64,000 bases of DNA from positions 1 through 64,000 of the forward strand of contig FTLJ01000493.1 of the NCBI GenBank assembly GCA_900155495.1. The letters are read 5' to 3'. The position numbers and the translations under genes were made by a program. Below are positions 22,297 to 34,165 of the stretch, piece by piece. The notes beneath the pieces are model-generated. The model saw only the letters and a list, made by a program, of their open reading frames with translations. It did no database searches and was not told the DNA's origin. Source of the DNA: Porogramme epimiltina (Eukaryota > Basidiomycota > Agaricomycetes > Polyporales > Polyporaceae). Position 1 is the stretch's first letter; every line of letters starts with the position of its first letter.

Positions 22297-23952
22297 TTAG
22301 TGCGTAGACGCCTCGACTGGCGTGGAACTTGCGGCCTCCTCCTCTTTTGCCTGCTTAACAGCCGCAATCACCTTCGCATGGATGTCTGAGCCCGCCGCGA
22401 CGACGCCGAAGTTTTCACCCAGCGTCCGCCCGAGGCCAAAGTCCAGAGGCAGCCCACGGCCGTCAGTGATGACGCCACCCGCTTCTTCCACGAGCACCGC
22501 GCCTGACGCGTGGTCCTGCAGACATAACAGCATCAGTTTCCTCGTGTTCACTGAAGCAACCGCACTTGTGGCACTCACCCAAATCTTCTCCTTGTATCCC
22601 GAACCGACGGGCATCCGCAAGTATACAGCGCCGTCGCCCCGCGCGAGCGAGCAGTACTTGGCCTGGCTGTCCATGCGCGTCGGCGAGCGCGTGACGCCGA
22701 GCACCTGGCCCACACGCTCGTTGAAGCTTAGCTTCGCGTGGGCCTTCTCGACGCTCTCCAAGAAGTTGAGCGACTCGGGCGTCGAGACGGGGATCATGAG
22801 CTTGGAGGCGGCGCCCGCGAAGGGGTCCGCGAGCGGGAGTTGGTACGCGCCCTGCCCGCGCACGGCGACGAAGATGCACCCGCGCGGGCCGTCAGGCTGG
22901 GCGGCGTCGTGCGGGAGGTTCGGGCAGCCCATGACGCCGAGCTGGACTTGCGCGTCGACGATGAGCGCGAGACAGACTGCGTACTGCTCTCCACGGAGGA
23001 AACCCTTGGTACCGTCGATGGGGTCGAGCGTCCACATACCTAGTGAAAGAACATGTGAGCAATATGCGAAGGAATAGGTGACAAGACGAGTGTTAAATGG
23101 GATTCATGCACGCTGCAGATGAACTCTGGGGGATGGACAAGAAGCGGCCGTTCTGTATGTAGTCCTCTTCCTGTCCCTCGATTCTGCCACGGCATTGTAC
23201 AACGAGTTCTGTCCTGCCCTCCACTCTACCGAGGTTCTCATAGACAGGGAGGTGGACCATAGCCTGGGCGTGGACACCTTGTGTGCGTAGAGCGCATACA
23301 CAGACCCCATCAGAGTTTCTCCCAACGGCGACCTACAACTGCGCATATAATCACCTCGCCAAACACGAATTTGGAGACACTGTCAAACTCTGAGGGGTCG
23401 AGGGGGAAGTAACATCCTTTCCACAGTTCCCAGCCACACAACCGCCCCGCCGCATACGATAGGAAAATGAAGACTCACGTCCTGTCCTGCCGCCATTGTA
23501 TGCTCCCCGGTCAATCGCGTCCAGCAGCTGCTCCGTCGTGCGGCCGTGGTTCGGGCCGATCCCCCACTCCTCCTGCTCGCCGGGGACGAGGGGCGCCGTG
23601 AGGGTCTCGTTCGCGAGCTGGATGATGCGCTCGCGCAGCGCGGTGCCGGAGTCGAGGCGGAGGTCCGCCGCGTCCTCCTCGCCCACGATCGAGTCATCGG
23701 GGAACATCCGGTTCAGGATCGTGTTCACGACCGCCTGCGCCGAGTAGTCGCCCACTGTGGGCGTCGTGTGAGCCTGCGCGCGCGCCGCCAGCGGGCAAGG
23801 GAGGAAGACGCACCGGTGACGGGGCTCGAGTCCTCCTTGGTGACCGTCTCCTGCTTGACGATCTTGTTGAACACGGACGCGGTGAGGCCGCACGCGCGGC
23901 GGACCGCGGCGATGGCGATCTGTTTTTCGGTGGCGTATGCGGGGCCGGTCAT
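22297..23952 (-). CDS. HAL2: 3'(2'),5'-bisphosphate nucleotidase
   Basis: Exons: 23952-23814, 23754-23479, 23039-22579 and 22515-22297; phases close to give 364 residues, close to the size of yeast Hal2/Met22. The enzyme removes the 3' phosphate from PAP and PAPS, clearing the by-product of sulfate activation, and is the classic lithium- and sodium-sensitive target in yeast. Signatures of the inositol-monophosphatase fold: SPVTVGDYSAQAV spanning the first junction, SIVGEEDA (metal ligands), WTLDPIDGTKGF (metal-binding DPxDGT) and DHASGAVLVEEAGG near the C terminus. All metal-ligand acids are present. The second intron is 439 nt, far longer than the others here. It ends convergently with the kinase relic. 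Single-copy housekeeping gene; call is firm. Confidence 0.95.
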
Positions 23953-24701
23953 CGTTGTGCGAGCGGTGGGCGACGGGCGGTGGGCGGGCGTGCAGACGAC
24001 AGAGGTGCGGTCAGAGCGTGTGCGTGGATGGTAGAGAGTTACGGGGCGCGTTCACCGGGACGGTGGCAGGTTTTAAGGCTCTGAGCAGCATCGGGCGCGG
24101 GCGAGTCAGGAGCGCGGCGTTGGAAGAGCGTCGCGATCGCGCGCTCGCGCGTGACCGGCGCGTCGCAGGGAGCGCGCCTCCGCGCGATGCCGCCAACCAC
24201 AGCCGCGCGGTTTGCGACGTCCTCACACAGGATCGCTCAGCATTCCAAATTGGTCGAGGACAGGTCACGCTTTTGGAGTTGTCATGTTACAGTACAATAC
24301 GCGCGGAACGAGTGGTTGGGAGGACGGCGAACATGTGACGTGGTGTTCGCTGAGCGAAGCACAGGTACTGTACTTGTACAGAGACGCAGCGTAGTGAGAG
24401 CAAGAAGGTGAGACGGACGGGATATGGCAGAAGGCATTGGAATGCTGAAGGGATAGATATAGTACAACGAGATGGGACCAGAAACATAGTCGCGATGGAG
24501 GAATCGACAACAAAAACGACGATAGCTGAAGCAAACTTCATGCTTCGATGTTATGGTGTGAAACACAAGCATAAATGGGAGAGCAAGCATGCTTGCGCGC
24601 TCGTGCGTGATCTCGATCGGGGTAAAGGGGATGTAGTACTGTATGAAAAGAAGTATCAACATACACTGAGGCTCTGGAAACCAGTAGAGTCGACATACGA
24701 G
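23953..24701. other. HAL2 upstream region
   Basis: About 750 bp between HAL2 and the end of the homeodomain-like gene, both minus strand. It should carry the HAL2 promoter and the neighbour's 3' UTR. It is GC-rich with CGCG runs around 24090-24200. The plus-strand frame 24408-24749 (113 codons) has no recognisable features and is not called. Confidence 0.4.
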
Positions 24702-25446
24702 TCACCGGACGACACCGTGCACAGGACCGTGGGGGTGCGGTGGCACTAACGTGGAGAAGTATGCGTTCTGAGCATGCAGCCACCCAGACAGCTCCGCGTA
24801 TGTCCTCGGCGATGTGGCACTCGTGCTCGTTTCACCAAGCCGAGGATCATGAGGGCTAGTGCTGGTGCCGGTCGCTACATGCCCGCGTATACTTGATTCG
24901 TGCAGAATGGCTCGTGGAAGCTCCCTTGGCGGATACCTCGATGCAAGAGAAGGGGAGGGGTAGTCTGCCGCGGACAAGGTGCTATAGGTTCCTGATGAAG
25001 AGCCTAACTGTAACGGAGGGCTCACCTCTTGCAACACGAGGGGCTGGCTCCACGGGCGCGGGGGCAGGTGGAGGCGCAGGTGAAGCGGGAGGAGACTGGG
25101 AGACAGGCTCATCGCCGCACCGTGCAGCACGCCTATGTCTCTGTTTCCGCTTGTCCTTGAAATATGCTTGCACCCTCGCATGGGTGTACCCTTCGCATCC
25201 AGGTATCTTGGCGACCCTCTCCGCAAGGGCTACCTTTTGCTGCCTGGATGGGTACTCGGTCACGTTATGGAAGAAAGCTGTAGAAAGACATATCTCTGCC
25301 TGATCCCCACATACATGTTCTAAGTTTCACGACATACCAGAAAGAATCTTGTAGGCTGCTTTGGGCAGATGTTTCCCCGCGATGTCTGTGTCGTGCATGG
25401 TCGCTCGCCGTGAGGGGGCATTCCGAGTTATTTTCCTAGCAGCCAT
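24702..25446 (-). CDS. Small homeodomain-like protein
   Basis: Exons 25446-25338, 25277-25026 and 24964-24702 close in phase (1, 1) to give about 207 residues. Residues about 33-90 resemble a divergent homeodomain: a helix around the first splice junction, YPSRQQKVALAERVAKIPGC, then YTHARVQAYFKDKRKQRHRR as recognition helix. The canonical WFxNxR signature is changed to YFKDKR. A basic cluster follows, then a Pro/Ala-rich segment and a Ser/Thr-rich tail with no further domain. The last exon's acceptor (24965) gives a 61-nt intron; a 34-nt alternative ending at GAACC also keeps frame. Likely a nuclear DNA-binding regulator; specificity unknown. It is not adjacent to a second homeodomain gene or pheromone/receptor genes, so it is not a mating-type HD pair. 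Confidence 0.65.
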
Positions 25447-25904
25447 GGCGTGTGTTCCGTTTTGATGCCCCGCGTGAGTAATCCTGGCACAACTTAGAAA
25501 GAGAGAGCACAAGCTGAGGGTGACATTGTGAAGCAAAGCAGGCGAGGCTGCGGTAACAGCGCGGTGGTGAAGTGTCCGAATTTGGTATAAAGGCGCTAAT
25601 ACCTTGATGACGTACGCAGCAATGATGCGGTCACGTGAGACTTTGTTGAATTCATTGACCACCGCGCGCGATCCTGTTATTCCGCTGTAATTCATCCCCT
25701 CACGTTGGACATTATAGGTTGAACAGACACAGCACACTGTTTCTTTCCACAAGGTACCCCCTTATCCCCTCCTCTCAAGGGCACGGCCGAGACAATATTT
25801 GAGCTCCTCAAAGTTCAATCGCCCTGACTAACCGCACTGTATAGTGCGCATATAGTGAACCCTCCATCTTCATCAGCCACAGCGAAGAGAGAACTTGCTT
25901 CAAC
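25447..25904. promoter_or_regulatory. Divergent promoter, homeodomain-like gene / FunK1 gene D
   Basis: A 458-bp region separates two genes transcribed away from each other. It contains one palindromic TCACGTGA (25631-25638), the same extended E-box found upstream of the deaminase gene and FunK1 gene E. The bHLH element could act on both genes; this is inference from position only. Confidence 0.4.
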
Positions 25905-28900
25905 ATGATCAGCAATAACGCCGATCCTATCATCCTCATGGGCCTTGACCAGCTGGTCCGCGACTACTTTCACGTCACCTTGAAGCGGTCTAAGGACTCT
26001 GCCGCCACGGCGGGCCATAGCCACTCTGCCGTTAAACTCCACCCCGACGACCCATCCACTGCGGTTACAGTGACACCCAGTATGAACACCGACGAGTCCC
26101 CGTCGGGATGCAAGCCCTACGATCAGGTCAACATAAACTCCTCGAACTCGCCATCCCCGTCTATGTTCCTCCCCATCGTGTTCTACGGCTCTGGCCACGG
26201 GACTATAGAGATGGCCGACTTGGAAGAGGAAGAACAGGTTGAGAACATGCTGGAAATTCAAGATGACGAGCCGCTCGATCCTTCCTCCGTTGGAGCGTCC
26301 AACATCACGACCTCCGCCGCCGAGCCCTCGGACTTCGACGCCGCGTTCCCCGATACCGTCGTCACCGACATCTACGATATTCTCCGCCAGGCGACCGACG
26401 TAGATGACGGGAGCCTCCCCAGGGAGCAAATCTCTCAGGCATGGGCAAGTCATCTCCCATTCACCCATAATTCAAGCTCGCTAACCGCATAGAATGTGAA
26501 CCTCATCCAGGCTAATGTCTTCGAAAAATACTCTCCTTGTCCCGGCTTTATCCTCCATCTATTCGAGACGGATGCGTCACTGATGGAGAAGGAAGACGAA
26601 GACCTCGTCCGCCCAGAGGAACCGAACTGGGGCCTCCAGGGCGTCAACATCGTGTTCGCCTCCGGCTGGAAAGGGTGCGACCCGTTCGGCGACATGGTCG
26701 GCCACGACCGTGAGGAAGTGCTTGAGGTGTTTGCGGCGCGCGAAAGAGTGTGGGGCCAGCTCTCATCATCCTCTGGCCGCGTCTTCTTACACCAGCACCG
26801 GACGGCCCTCTACCAGCTGTTCGTCAACGGGCTAGAGTTCCGCCTTCTGCGATGGGACAGGTCCGGGGTGATCGTGTCAAAGGCGCGGCCGTACGCGGGG
26901 TGCTTGGACGACACGAAGGACCTCCTCCGTATCCTGTATCGATACTCGCAGATGACGAGCGAAGAACGAGGCACGGACACGACGGCGGTTCGGCTGAGGA
27001 AGGACTCGTGGGGATGGGCAAGGATGGACGCGGTCGGGGTGCGGATGGCGCATGATGTCGACGAGCGACCGCGAATCATCGACGCGTCAGAGATCCCTGC
27101 GAATTTCCCTTCCGTTACGGCGAATCCCCCAGCATCACCACTCATCGCTTCGGGAACACTTCCTACCGACCCTACAACCCCCTGTGGCCACGACTATATC
27201 GGGAGCTCACCGTCGGATATCTTGCCCACATTCGCGTTCATCCGGCAATTCTTCATCGATTCGCTGGCGGACCACGGGCCACGGTACATGATCACCGTGG
27301 CAGGGCGCAAGTACTTAGTTGGGCAGCCCCACTTCCCGTCTCAAGACTCGGGGAGTGCGAGGATGCCAGTGGGCCGAGGCACTCGGGGATACGTTGCCCT
27401 CGAATGGGAGTCGCAGCGGTTCATGTTCTTGAAGGACGTATGGCGGCCGTCCTATGCGGGGGTGGACAGCGAGGGCGTGACGCTCGCAAAGCTGAATGCC
27501 AACAAGGTTCGCAACGTTCCGACACTGGTTGGACATGAAGACGTCTGTGCAAGGGAAGAGCGCGTGGACGGCACGACGGCCTTTGTTGGTATCCAGGAGA
27601 CGGAGGCATCGAAGTACGCCCCTCATGTTCGGCGGAAGATTGTTGAAGAAGAGAACATCGAGGAGATTATCCCCTCCACAGATGTCAAGCAGCGCATCAT
27701 TCTACCGCTCCCAAGCAAGAAGGCCAAGGGGAACAGCGCCAATGCTCACATTCCTGCGACGGCACCCGGTGGCCCTCCTCTGACCCCTTCATACCCCTCG
27801 CCACCTGCTCCCGTGACTGCCGATCTACCCTCTCGTGGATTGAAACGTTCGGCATCCGACTTGGAACCCGATGACCCGCACGAGCAGGGCAGCTCTTTCC
27901 GACATATGACTCATTATCGTATTGTGGTAGCGGAGATTTGTTTAGATTCTACCCAGTTTACCTGCGCGAAGGAATGGATGAAGGTCATCCTTGACTGCGT
28001 TGACGGTAAGTTGTTCTCCAAAATTGTTTGCGTAGCCAGTTTCTAATGTCTCCCCTCCAGCCCACGAAGATGCGGTCGTGAAATGCGACTTGATTCATAG
28101 AGACATCAGCGTCGGTAATGTTCTCATACTTCCCGTTATTTGTCTCAGTATCGAGGGCGGCGATTCACTCATCCATTTCTGCGGCATGTTGAGTGACTGG
28201 GAACTTGCGAAAGGTCAAAAAATCCTCTTTACACATCAACCAGAACGAATGGTAAGCCTTTTTATGCTCGTCGCACAATTCCTTCCGCCGCACTATTCTC
28301 AACCTTTCGCAGGCAACATGGCAATTCCTATCAGTCTATGCCTCCGATCACCCCACGTTGCCAGTCACAATTCCCGACGAGCTGGAGGCCTTCTTTCACG
28401 TGCTTCTCTACAACTCCGTACGGTTCCTTCGCCACTTGAACTCTCTATCCGCCGATGTCTTCGTCCGGAGGTACTTCGACGCATACGAACCAGTGGAGGA
28501 AAACCGTATGCTTTGCTCTGAGCTCAAGAGTAACATTCTGCATGGCCGCACCGACCTCCAGTATTGTGGAAAGAAGCTCATATTCACGTGCTCTAACGGT
28601 GCTTTCCATCCCATCAATCACGTCTTCCGCCGCCTGCTCGACCTCTTCAACTACCGTTACGCCGTTGAAACTTACAACAGGCAGTACGCACGGTGGAAGA
28701 CCCGTCAGGCGTTCCCACGGCCCGTGGCCCCAGACATTCATGACAATGAGTCCGGAGCCAGCGACTCGGTGTCAAATGACGACGACGAAGAGGAAATTTT
28801 GGACTTCATTAGGAGCATCGCGAAGAAAGTGGAGGAGTGGTACGCTCTCCCGGAGAAACCTTCTGCCGAAGTGTACCGATATGCAGGCTACTGTCGGTCC

Positions 28901-29110
28901 CACAAGCTATTTCGGAAGATTATCAAGGATCAGCTTAGACTCCCGGGATGGGGTTCTGACGACAGGATCGGGGGCGACCGCCCGAAGCATTACGTGCAAG
29001 ACACTTACCGAGACACACTGGTAGAAGACTCCATGGAACGTCCTTCGAAGATCGCAAGGCCGAATCCCGAGATACCTACAATCTCTGAGCGTGACGTCAG
29101 GACTGTCTGA
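25905..29110 (+). CDS. FunK1 fungal-type protein kinase D
   Basis: Exons 25905-26444, 26493-28005, 28061-28251 and 28313-29110 give about 1013 residues with phases 0, 1 and 0; the third exon is 191 nt, the same as in genes B and F. The first intron appears to use a GC donor (GCAAGT) with a CTAAC branch site and acceptor at 26492, where gene B has GTGAGT at the equivalent position. Motifs: LLRWDRSGVIV upstream of the kinase domain, Gly loop GRGTRGYVALE, Lys in MFLKDVWR, catalytic loop HRDISVGNVLIL and SDWELAK. The N-terminal third is acidic and low-complexity. This is the closest relative of gene B, in inverted orientation. It looks intact and potentially active. Confidence 0.88.
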
Positions 29111-30516
29111 GGTCATAAAGGTGTCATGAGAGTGATGACCAGCCATAAATATGATAGCGACGTTCTCACTGACGAACTATGGACGTGCTGGAGTCGACTA
29201 TATTGATACACGGTGTTAAATATGTTCTTGTTCCTGCTCGAACCGCCATCTTGACGGTACAGGCTGCGCACGGAGGGTCATCCGAGTCTACCTTGCGTAA
29301 CATCACCACGACTTGTACGGAGTTACAAGACCATTCGATGTATATAGGTCCGGTGTTCCGTATTGATTCCACTTTTGCAATATCGTATCGTCTACTTGCA
29401 CCGATTCCCCTTGCCCTTAGTCTTCGAAATTCACATCGACGTCATACCACCGTCATATACGCTGATCCTGAATTTAGTAGCGTGCGTTGTGTAGCGTGAA
29501 CAGAGCCTGTGGACGTTAGATAGCTTTCAGTGGCTCACGAGCGTGAGCCGTACTCCCACAATTGATTAGACAACGATCCAGTTCGCATGACCAGCTTCAT
29601 GATCATACAGCCAGGCACGCAGCAGTGCCAATGATACATCTCGAACGGGGATAGAAGAAAAAACGTTAAGCCATGTGTTCAGGAAGATCCTTCTATTACC
29701 GACTCTCTTTTTCCATGGCCGACACAAACCCCGATGTGTGAGCCCCCCTTGCTATTTCGGTAGTCGGCCCCTTGGACCTTGGTGCCTGGGTAGTTCAAGC
29801 TGGCCTGCCGTCCCCGTCGGGGCCCCTTGATCATTGCCCTCGTACTTCTTCTGAGCCTAGATTTAGGCGAACCATCAGGAGAGTGTGTGGGTTCTTGCCT
29901 CGGCAGGGGATCTTCCACCCCCCTCAACAACTTACGTTTCCCCGAGGTTCGCACAGTCCCGCACATAGCGGCCGATGACATGCTATGTCCCTGCGCTTGT
30001 GCGTCCCACTTTGGAGTATTCTTCCCACTTGGCGTCCCGTTGGTCAGGCCTCAGCCGCACCGCAGAAATTTGTTGAAGCCCAGTATATCATTGTCGAGAC
30101 TGCGATCCTATGTGTATCCAATAAAGTTATACAATGTCCGTCATCATCGCGGCCGGCCTACTATGAACCCTAAAGGAAGCGCAGAGAGTCGGCGGATGAG
30201 CAGGAGTCAGAGCCCACACCGTGGCGCGCGCCACGCCCTTCCACAAAATACAAGTCCTCCCAGCGCGTCAGTGCGTATGAGGGAACTAATGAAAGTATGA
30301 AAGTACAGTAAGGTATGGAAAACACGGACTCTATGGGTGGAAAAGAATGAAAAGTTGAATGCACGCCCTGAGCAGTCGGGCGCGGAACAAGGGAGAGGAT
30401 ATCGTGGTGAATGTCCGTGCGAGGCGCACAAGAAACGAGGGGGCGGCGCATCTCCGCCGAGCGCGGGCGACGCCGGTACGACCGCACCAGAGTGAAGGGT
30501 CGTCGGCGGTCGGCGG
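29111..30516. other. Intergenic, no gene seen
   Basis: About 1.4 kb between FunK1 gene D and the end of glycosyltransferase 1 (convergent). Short frames on both strands (for example 29827-30300 plus, 29679-29981 minus) lack family features, and no RNA gene was recognised. Confidence 0.4.
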
Positions 30517-33500
30517 TCAGTAACTAAAGATCATGAACCATGGGTTCAGAACGATCTGTCAGGGCACGCGTCAGCTTGTCGCTCACACAGGCGGGAGCAG
30601 AAGGGAGCAGAAAGGGGCGGCACTCACCGGGTATGCGATGTGACATCCGGCGACGATGCTGGCCGAGAGGTCAGTCGCGACATTGTGGAGCTGAATGGTG
30701 AGGGACTCACGCAAGCGGAACAATGACGGCCCAGTCCCAGCTGAAGATGCGCCAGCCGATGGGTACGAGCTCGGTGCTGAAGATGACCATAGCCACGCAG
30801 ATCAACGTGCAGATGACGAGCGAGAGCCAGAACCGCTTGAGGATCTTCGGCACCTCTAGCCAGAAGTTGGACCGCTCGACCTCCTTCTTCGTCGCGCCCC
30901 AGGTGATGTTGTACGAGAACATGTGGGCGAGCAGCGCCTGCGACAGATGGATGCTAAGCCCGCCGAAGAAGAAGAAGCTGCCAACGCTGCTGTTAGTACG
31001 ACAGATGATTAGTGCAGAGGGCTGATACTCAACAAGAAGGGGACCCATGTCAGGTTCTCCACCAGAGACGAGATGATGTTGCGTTGACCAAGGCGGTACT
31101 CGAGGAGCGTAAACCCGAGGTTACCGGCGCCAGGGAAGACAACTGTACACGCCAGCCAAATCTCGAAGCTGTGCTCGTAGAACCCGTCAACCTGGTGAAC
31201 GACGTTCGTCAGTAGCGTGATAGGCGTCAAGATGGTTAGACGTACAGGAAGATCCCATCCGAGCAGGAAATAGTTGGCGATGGATAGAACTGCAGACGCT
31301 GCGAGACCATCTGGAAGATAATGTTTACGTGATCAGCATGGGCGTTTAAAATATAACCTTTTTGGGACGTACAATACGAGAACATGTCTGCAAGAACTGG
31401 GTCAGCACATATTTTCTTTGGCATAACGAGTCGTACTCACAAGCCATCATGCTGATCTTGTAGTGGATTGGAGCACCAGACCAGATGAACGTCCTCAGCT
31501 GCTTAGTGATGGGGCCCAGGCGCCACCAGTCGATGAGGGGGTTGAAGATGAGCTCGTTACACCCTGCCACCGCAGAGCGCGTCAGCACCTCAAACAGCCT
31601 GCGGAAGTGCGTACGCACCATACGAATACTTTTGCCACCTGTTAAGCTCGTCGTCGCAGGTCAGAGAGACACCCTCCTTGAATCCGCCCTCCGAATACGT
31701 CGCCCAACGGATGATGTACCCAGCGAGCTGCAACCTAAGCGCCATGTCGAAGTCTTCAGAGACGTTCGACTCCGACCAGATCTTCTTCTTGCCATCCGCC
31801 TCGTCGATGAAAGCAGCGTCTTGCAGCGCAGACCACCTGAGGAACGCATTGTGCCCCACGAACGGCGCGACCTCCCCGTTCGCGCACCCCATCGAGATAC
31901 ACTTGTTGATGCGGCGCGTGAAGTGCGCGATACCGTTCTCGAAGTAGTGGTGCGCGACCTGCATCACGTCACTCTCGTGTTGAATGATCGCGACGTCCGG
32001 GCACTCCGCGAGCTCGCGCGCGGCGTCGCGCAGGCAGTCCTCGGGGACGATCGTGTCCGAGTCGACGATGAGGATGACCTCACCCACACGGAGCGATCGA
32101 CCGTTGGCCGCCCACGGCCTCCAGCGGCCCTCGCTCTCCGCCGCGGCCTCGTCGATCGCGAGCGCGAGCGCACGGTCCTCGAGCGCCTCCTCGGGGGTGT
32201 CGTGCGCGCCCGCCGCCTCGAGCTCCGCGAGGTGCTTCTCGAGCTTGAGCGAGAGCGCGAGGCCGTAGTTCATGTTCGATGCCTTCTTGAACCGCCCCGC
32301 ACGCTTGTAGCCGTCGGCGGCGGACGAGTGCGGCGGGCGCGCGACCCAGCCGATGTTGTGATCGGCGTAGAACGCGACGCGCGCCTGGCGCTCTTCTTCC
32401 GAGAGGAGCTGCATGCCGTCTTCGTTTATGAAGATAGATGATGTGCCGCCCTGGCGTGCGTATGTCTGCATGGCTTTCTTGAGCGAGTACACCGATGGGG
32501 CACTGTGTGTGGAAGTGCGGGTCAGCGATATTGCCCAAAAAGACAGTGACCCGGAGATCGCGGAATACGGAATGTTGGAGTACGATCAACCGCCGCGTCA
32601 AACTAGCTCGGAGATGATGACTGCAACCGCACTTGTAGGTAAAGTGGGTCCCGGCTTGTGCTCAGGTATGCTCTTAATTTCCGGAGTGGAGCTGGTCCTC
32701 CGAAGAGAAGGATGACAAAGGCGGGGGTACGTACATGGTCTCCGTTAAGCTTTCCTTGTACACAGGCATCTGGATGGTTATGTGGGGCAGGTTCGTGTCG
32801 ACGATCTTGTTCGGTGCAGGGCGCACGGCCGAATAATACTTCGAGTTCTGGTGGGCCTGAGCGACTGGTCCAATTCTGGAAGGAAGGTTAGCGCTGGTGA
32901 TCCTCCTTGTAGTAGGAGTACATACACATAGGAGACACTACTGATGATCTGGAGGCAGAAGAACTGTGAAGGAAAAAGACGAATAAGGCTCGTGAAACAC
33001 TCGCTGCAGCGATTCAACCTACCAGGGACACACAGAACAGGAACGGAGTGGTAGCAAGCAGTGCCCACCGCGTCCAGCTACCGTCCAAAAGCGACTCTTC
33101 CAATAGAACGGCAACGCCACTCGCGATGAAGACTGGGAGAGAACTCATTCATAAGAGTCTGAAGTACCATCACGCCACGGGTGACTCACAGAATGACAGG
33201 GCCACGCCCAGGCCGTTGTATATGGGAGCGAAGAGCCGTACAGGGCGCGGCGACGGCCCCTCCGCGGTCTTCTCGACATCGTCCTTGTCGGTCACGAAGT
33301 ACGAGAACCCCCAGAAACGCTTCTTGACCGGCTTCTGCGCGCGCGCTGCGGCGACCGCAGCAGCGTCCGGCACCTCCTTCGTCTCGACGTGCGCGTGCGC
33401 CCCAGGGTTCGCCTTCTCCGTGAGGTGCGCGTCCGAGCTCCCGTTCGACGGCGAGTGGTCCGACACGGACCCGGGCGGGGACGCGAGCGAGACGGCGGTC

Positions 33501-34165
33501 GAGCGGCGGTTCCAGACGAGCTTAATCAGCTTGTCCTCGAAGTCGCGGCACGTCGGGATGATGGTGTCGAGCTGGTACGACCACACGATGAGCACGCGCT
33601 CATCGCGCTAGAGGAAGCGGAGGGCGGGGCCTCGTCAGCTCGGGCGGCCTGCAGAAGAAGCTCGCGGGGGGCACGCACAATGAAGGCACCGCACTGCTCC
33701 TTATCCGCGCCTCCGAGGAGGTAAATGGAGTCGAGCACCTGGATACGCGTGTTCTCGTCGACATGGATCGCATCCGCGTCCGGCTTCCTGCGAGACGCGG
33801 AGGAAGAGCGTCGATATCAGTCCCGTGGCTCGGCTCGGCAGTCATGGGCCTCACGTACACCGTAGCGAGCGCGGCGTGGATAGCAGCGCTGCGGATCTTG
33901 ACCGCGACGACGGGGTTCAGCGCGCGGACCGCGGCCTCGAAGGGCTCGAGGTGCGGGTTCTCATAGGGGAAGACGCGGAAGAGGCCGTGGTCGACGCGCA
34001 GGCAGACGCCCGCGTGGATGTTCTCCTCCGAGGGCTTGAACCAGGCGTCGCCCTGGGTCTAGTGCGGGGAGCGGAATTGAACGTGGATGCGGAGAGGGGT
34101 GAGTGAGGCGCGCGTACCTGCCTGAAGATGTGGTGGAGGAGGGCGTCGTACGCGTCGTAGTCCAT
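30517..34165 (-). CDS. Family-2 glycosyltransferase 1 (cellulose-synthase-like)
   Basis: Minus-strand gene of about 14 exons from ATG at 34165 (MDYDAYDALLHHIF) to TGA at 30519-30517. The first exon is 34165-34118 and the second starts at 34058. The large catalytic exon runs from about 32506 to 31640. Protein order: soluble N-terminal domain, a linker, two hydrophobic segments (about 33130-32930), the GT2 catalytic domain, then several C-terminal membrane segments. Catalytic features: MPVYKESL, the Lys-rich KKASNMNYG substrate segment, the DxD in LIVDSDTIVPED, the catalytic-base ED in SEDFDMALRL and an NRWQK motif at the acceptor-binding RW position. This is the pattern of processive membrane polysaccharide synthases. 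The closest family is the widespread fungal CesA-like GT2 group; the polymer made is unknown. It is a tandem paralogue of the gene at 37680-41351. Short exons in the membrane region are less certain. Confidence 0.85.

Noticed and set aside
24408..24749. 113-codon plus-strand frame downstream of the homeodomain-like gene
   Set aside because: Runs antisense through that gene's 3' end and shows no family resemblance.
24702..25446. Mating-type (HD) locus
   Set aside because: Only one homeodomain-like gene, non-canonical motif, and no partner HD gene or mitochondrial intermediate peptidase gene nearby.
31485..32441. 318-codon plus-strand frame within glycosyltransferase 1, and its counterpart at 38954-39994
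   Set aside because: Both are antisense to the GT2 catalytic exon and exist because of its codon bias; sequence is Arg/Val-rich without features.
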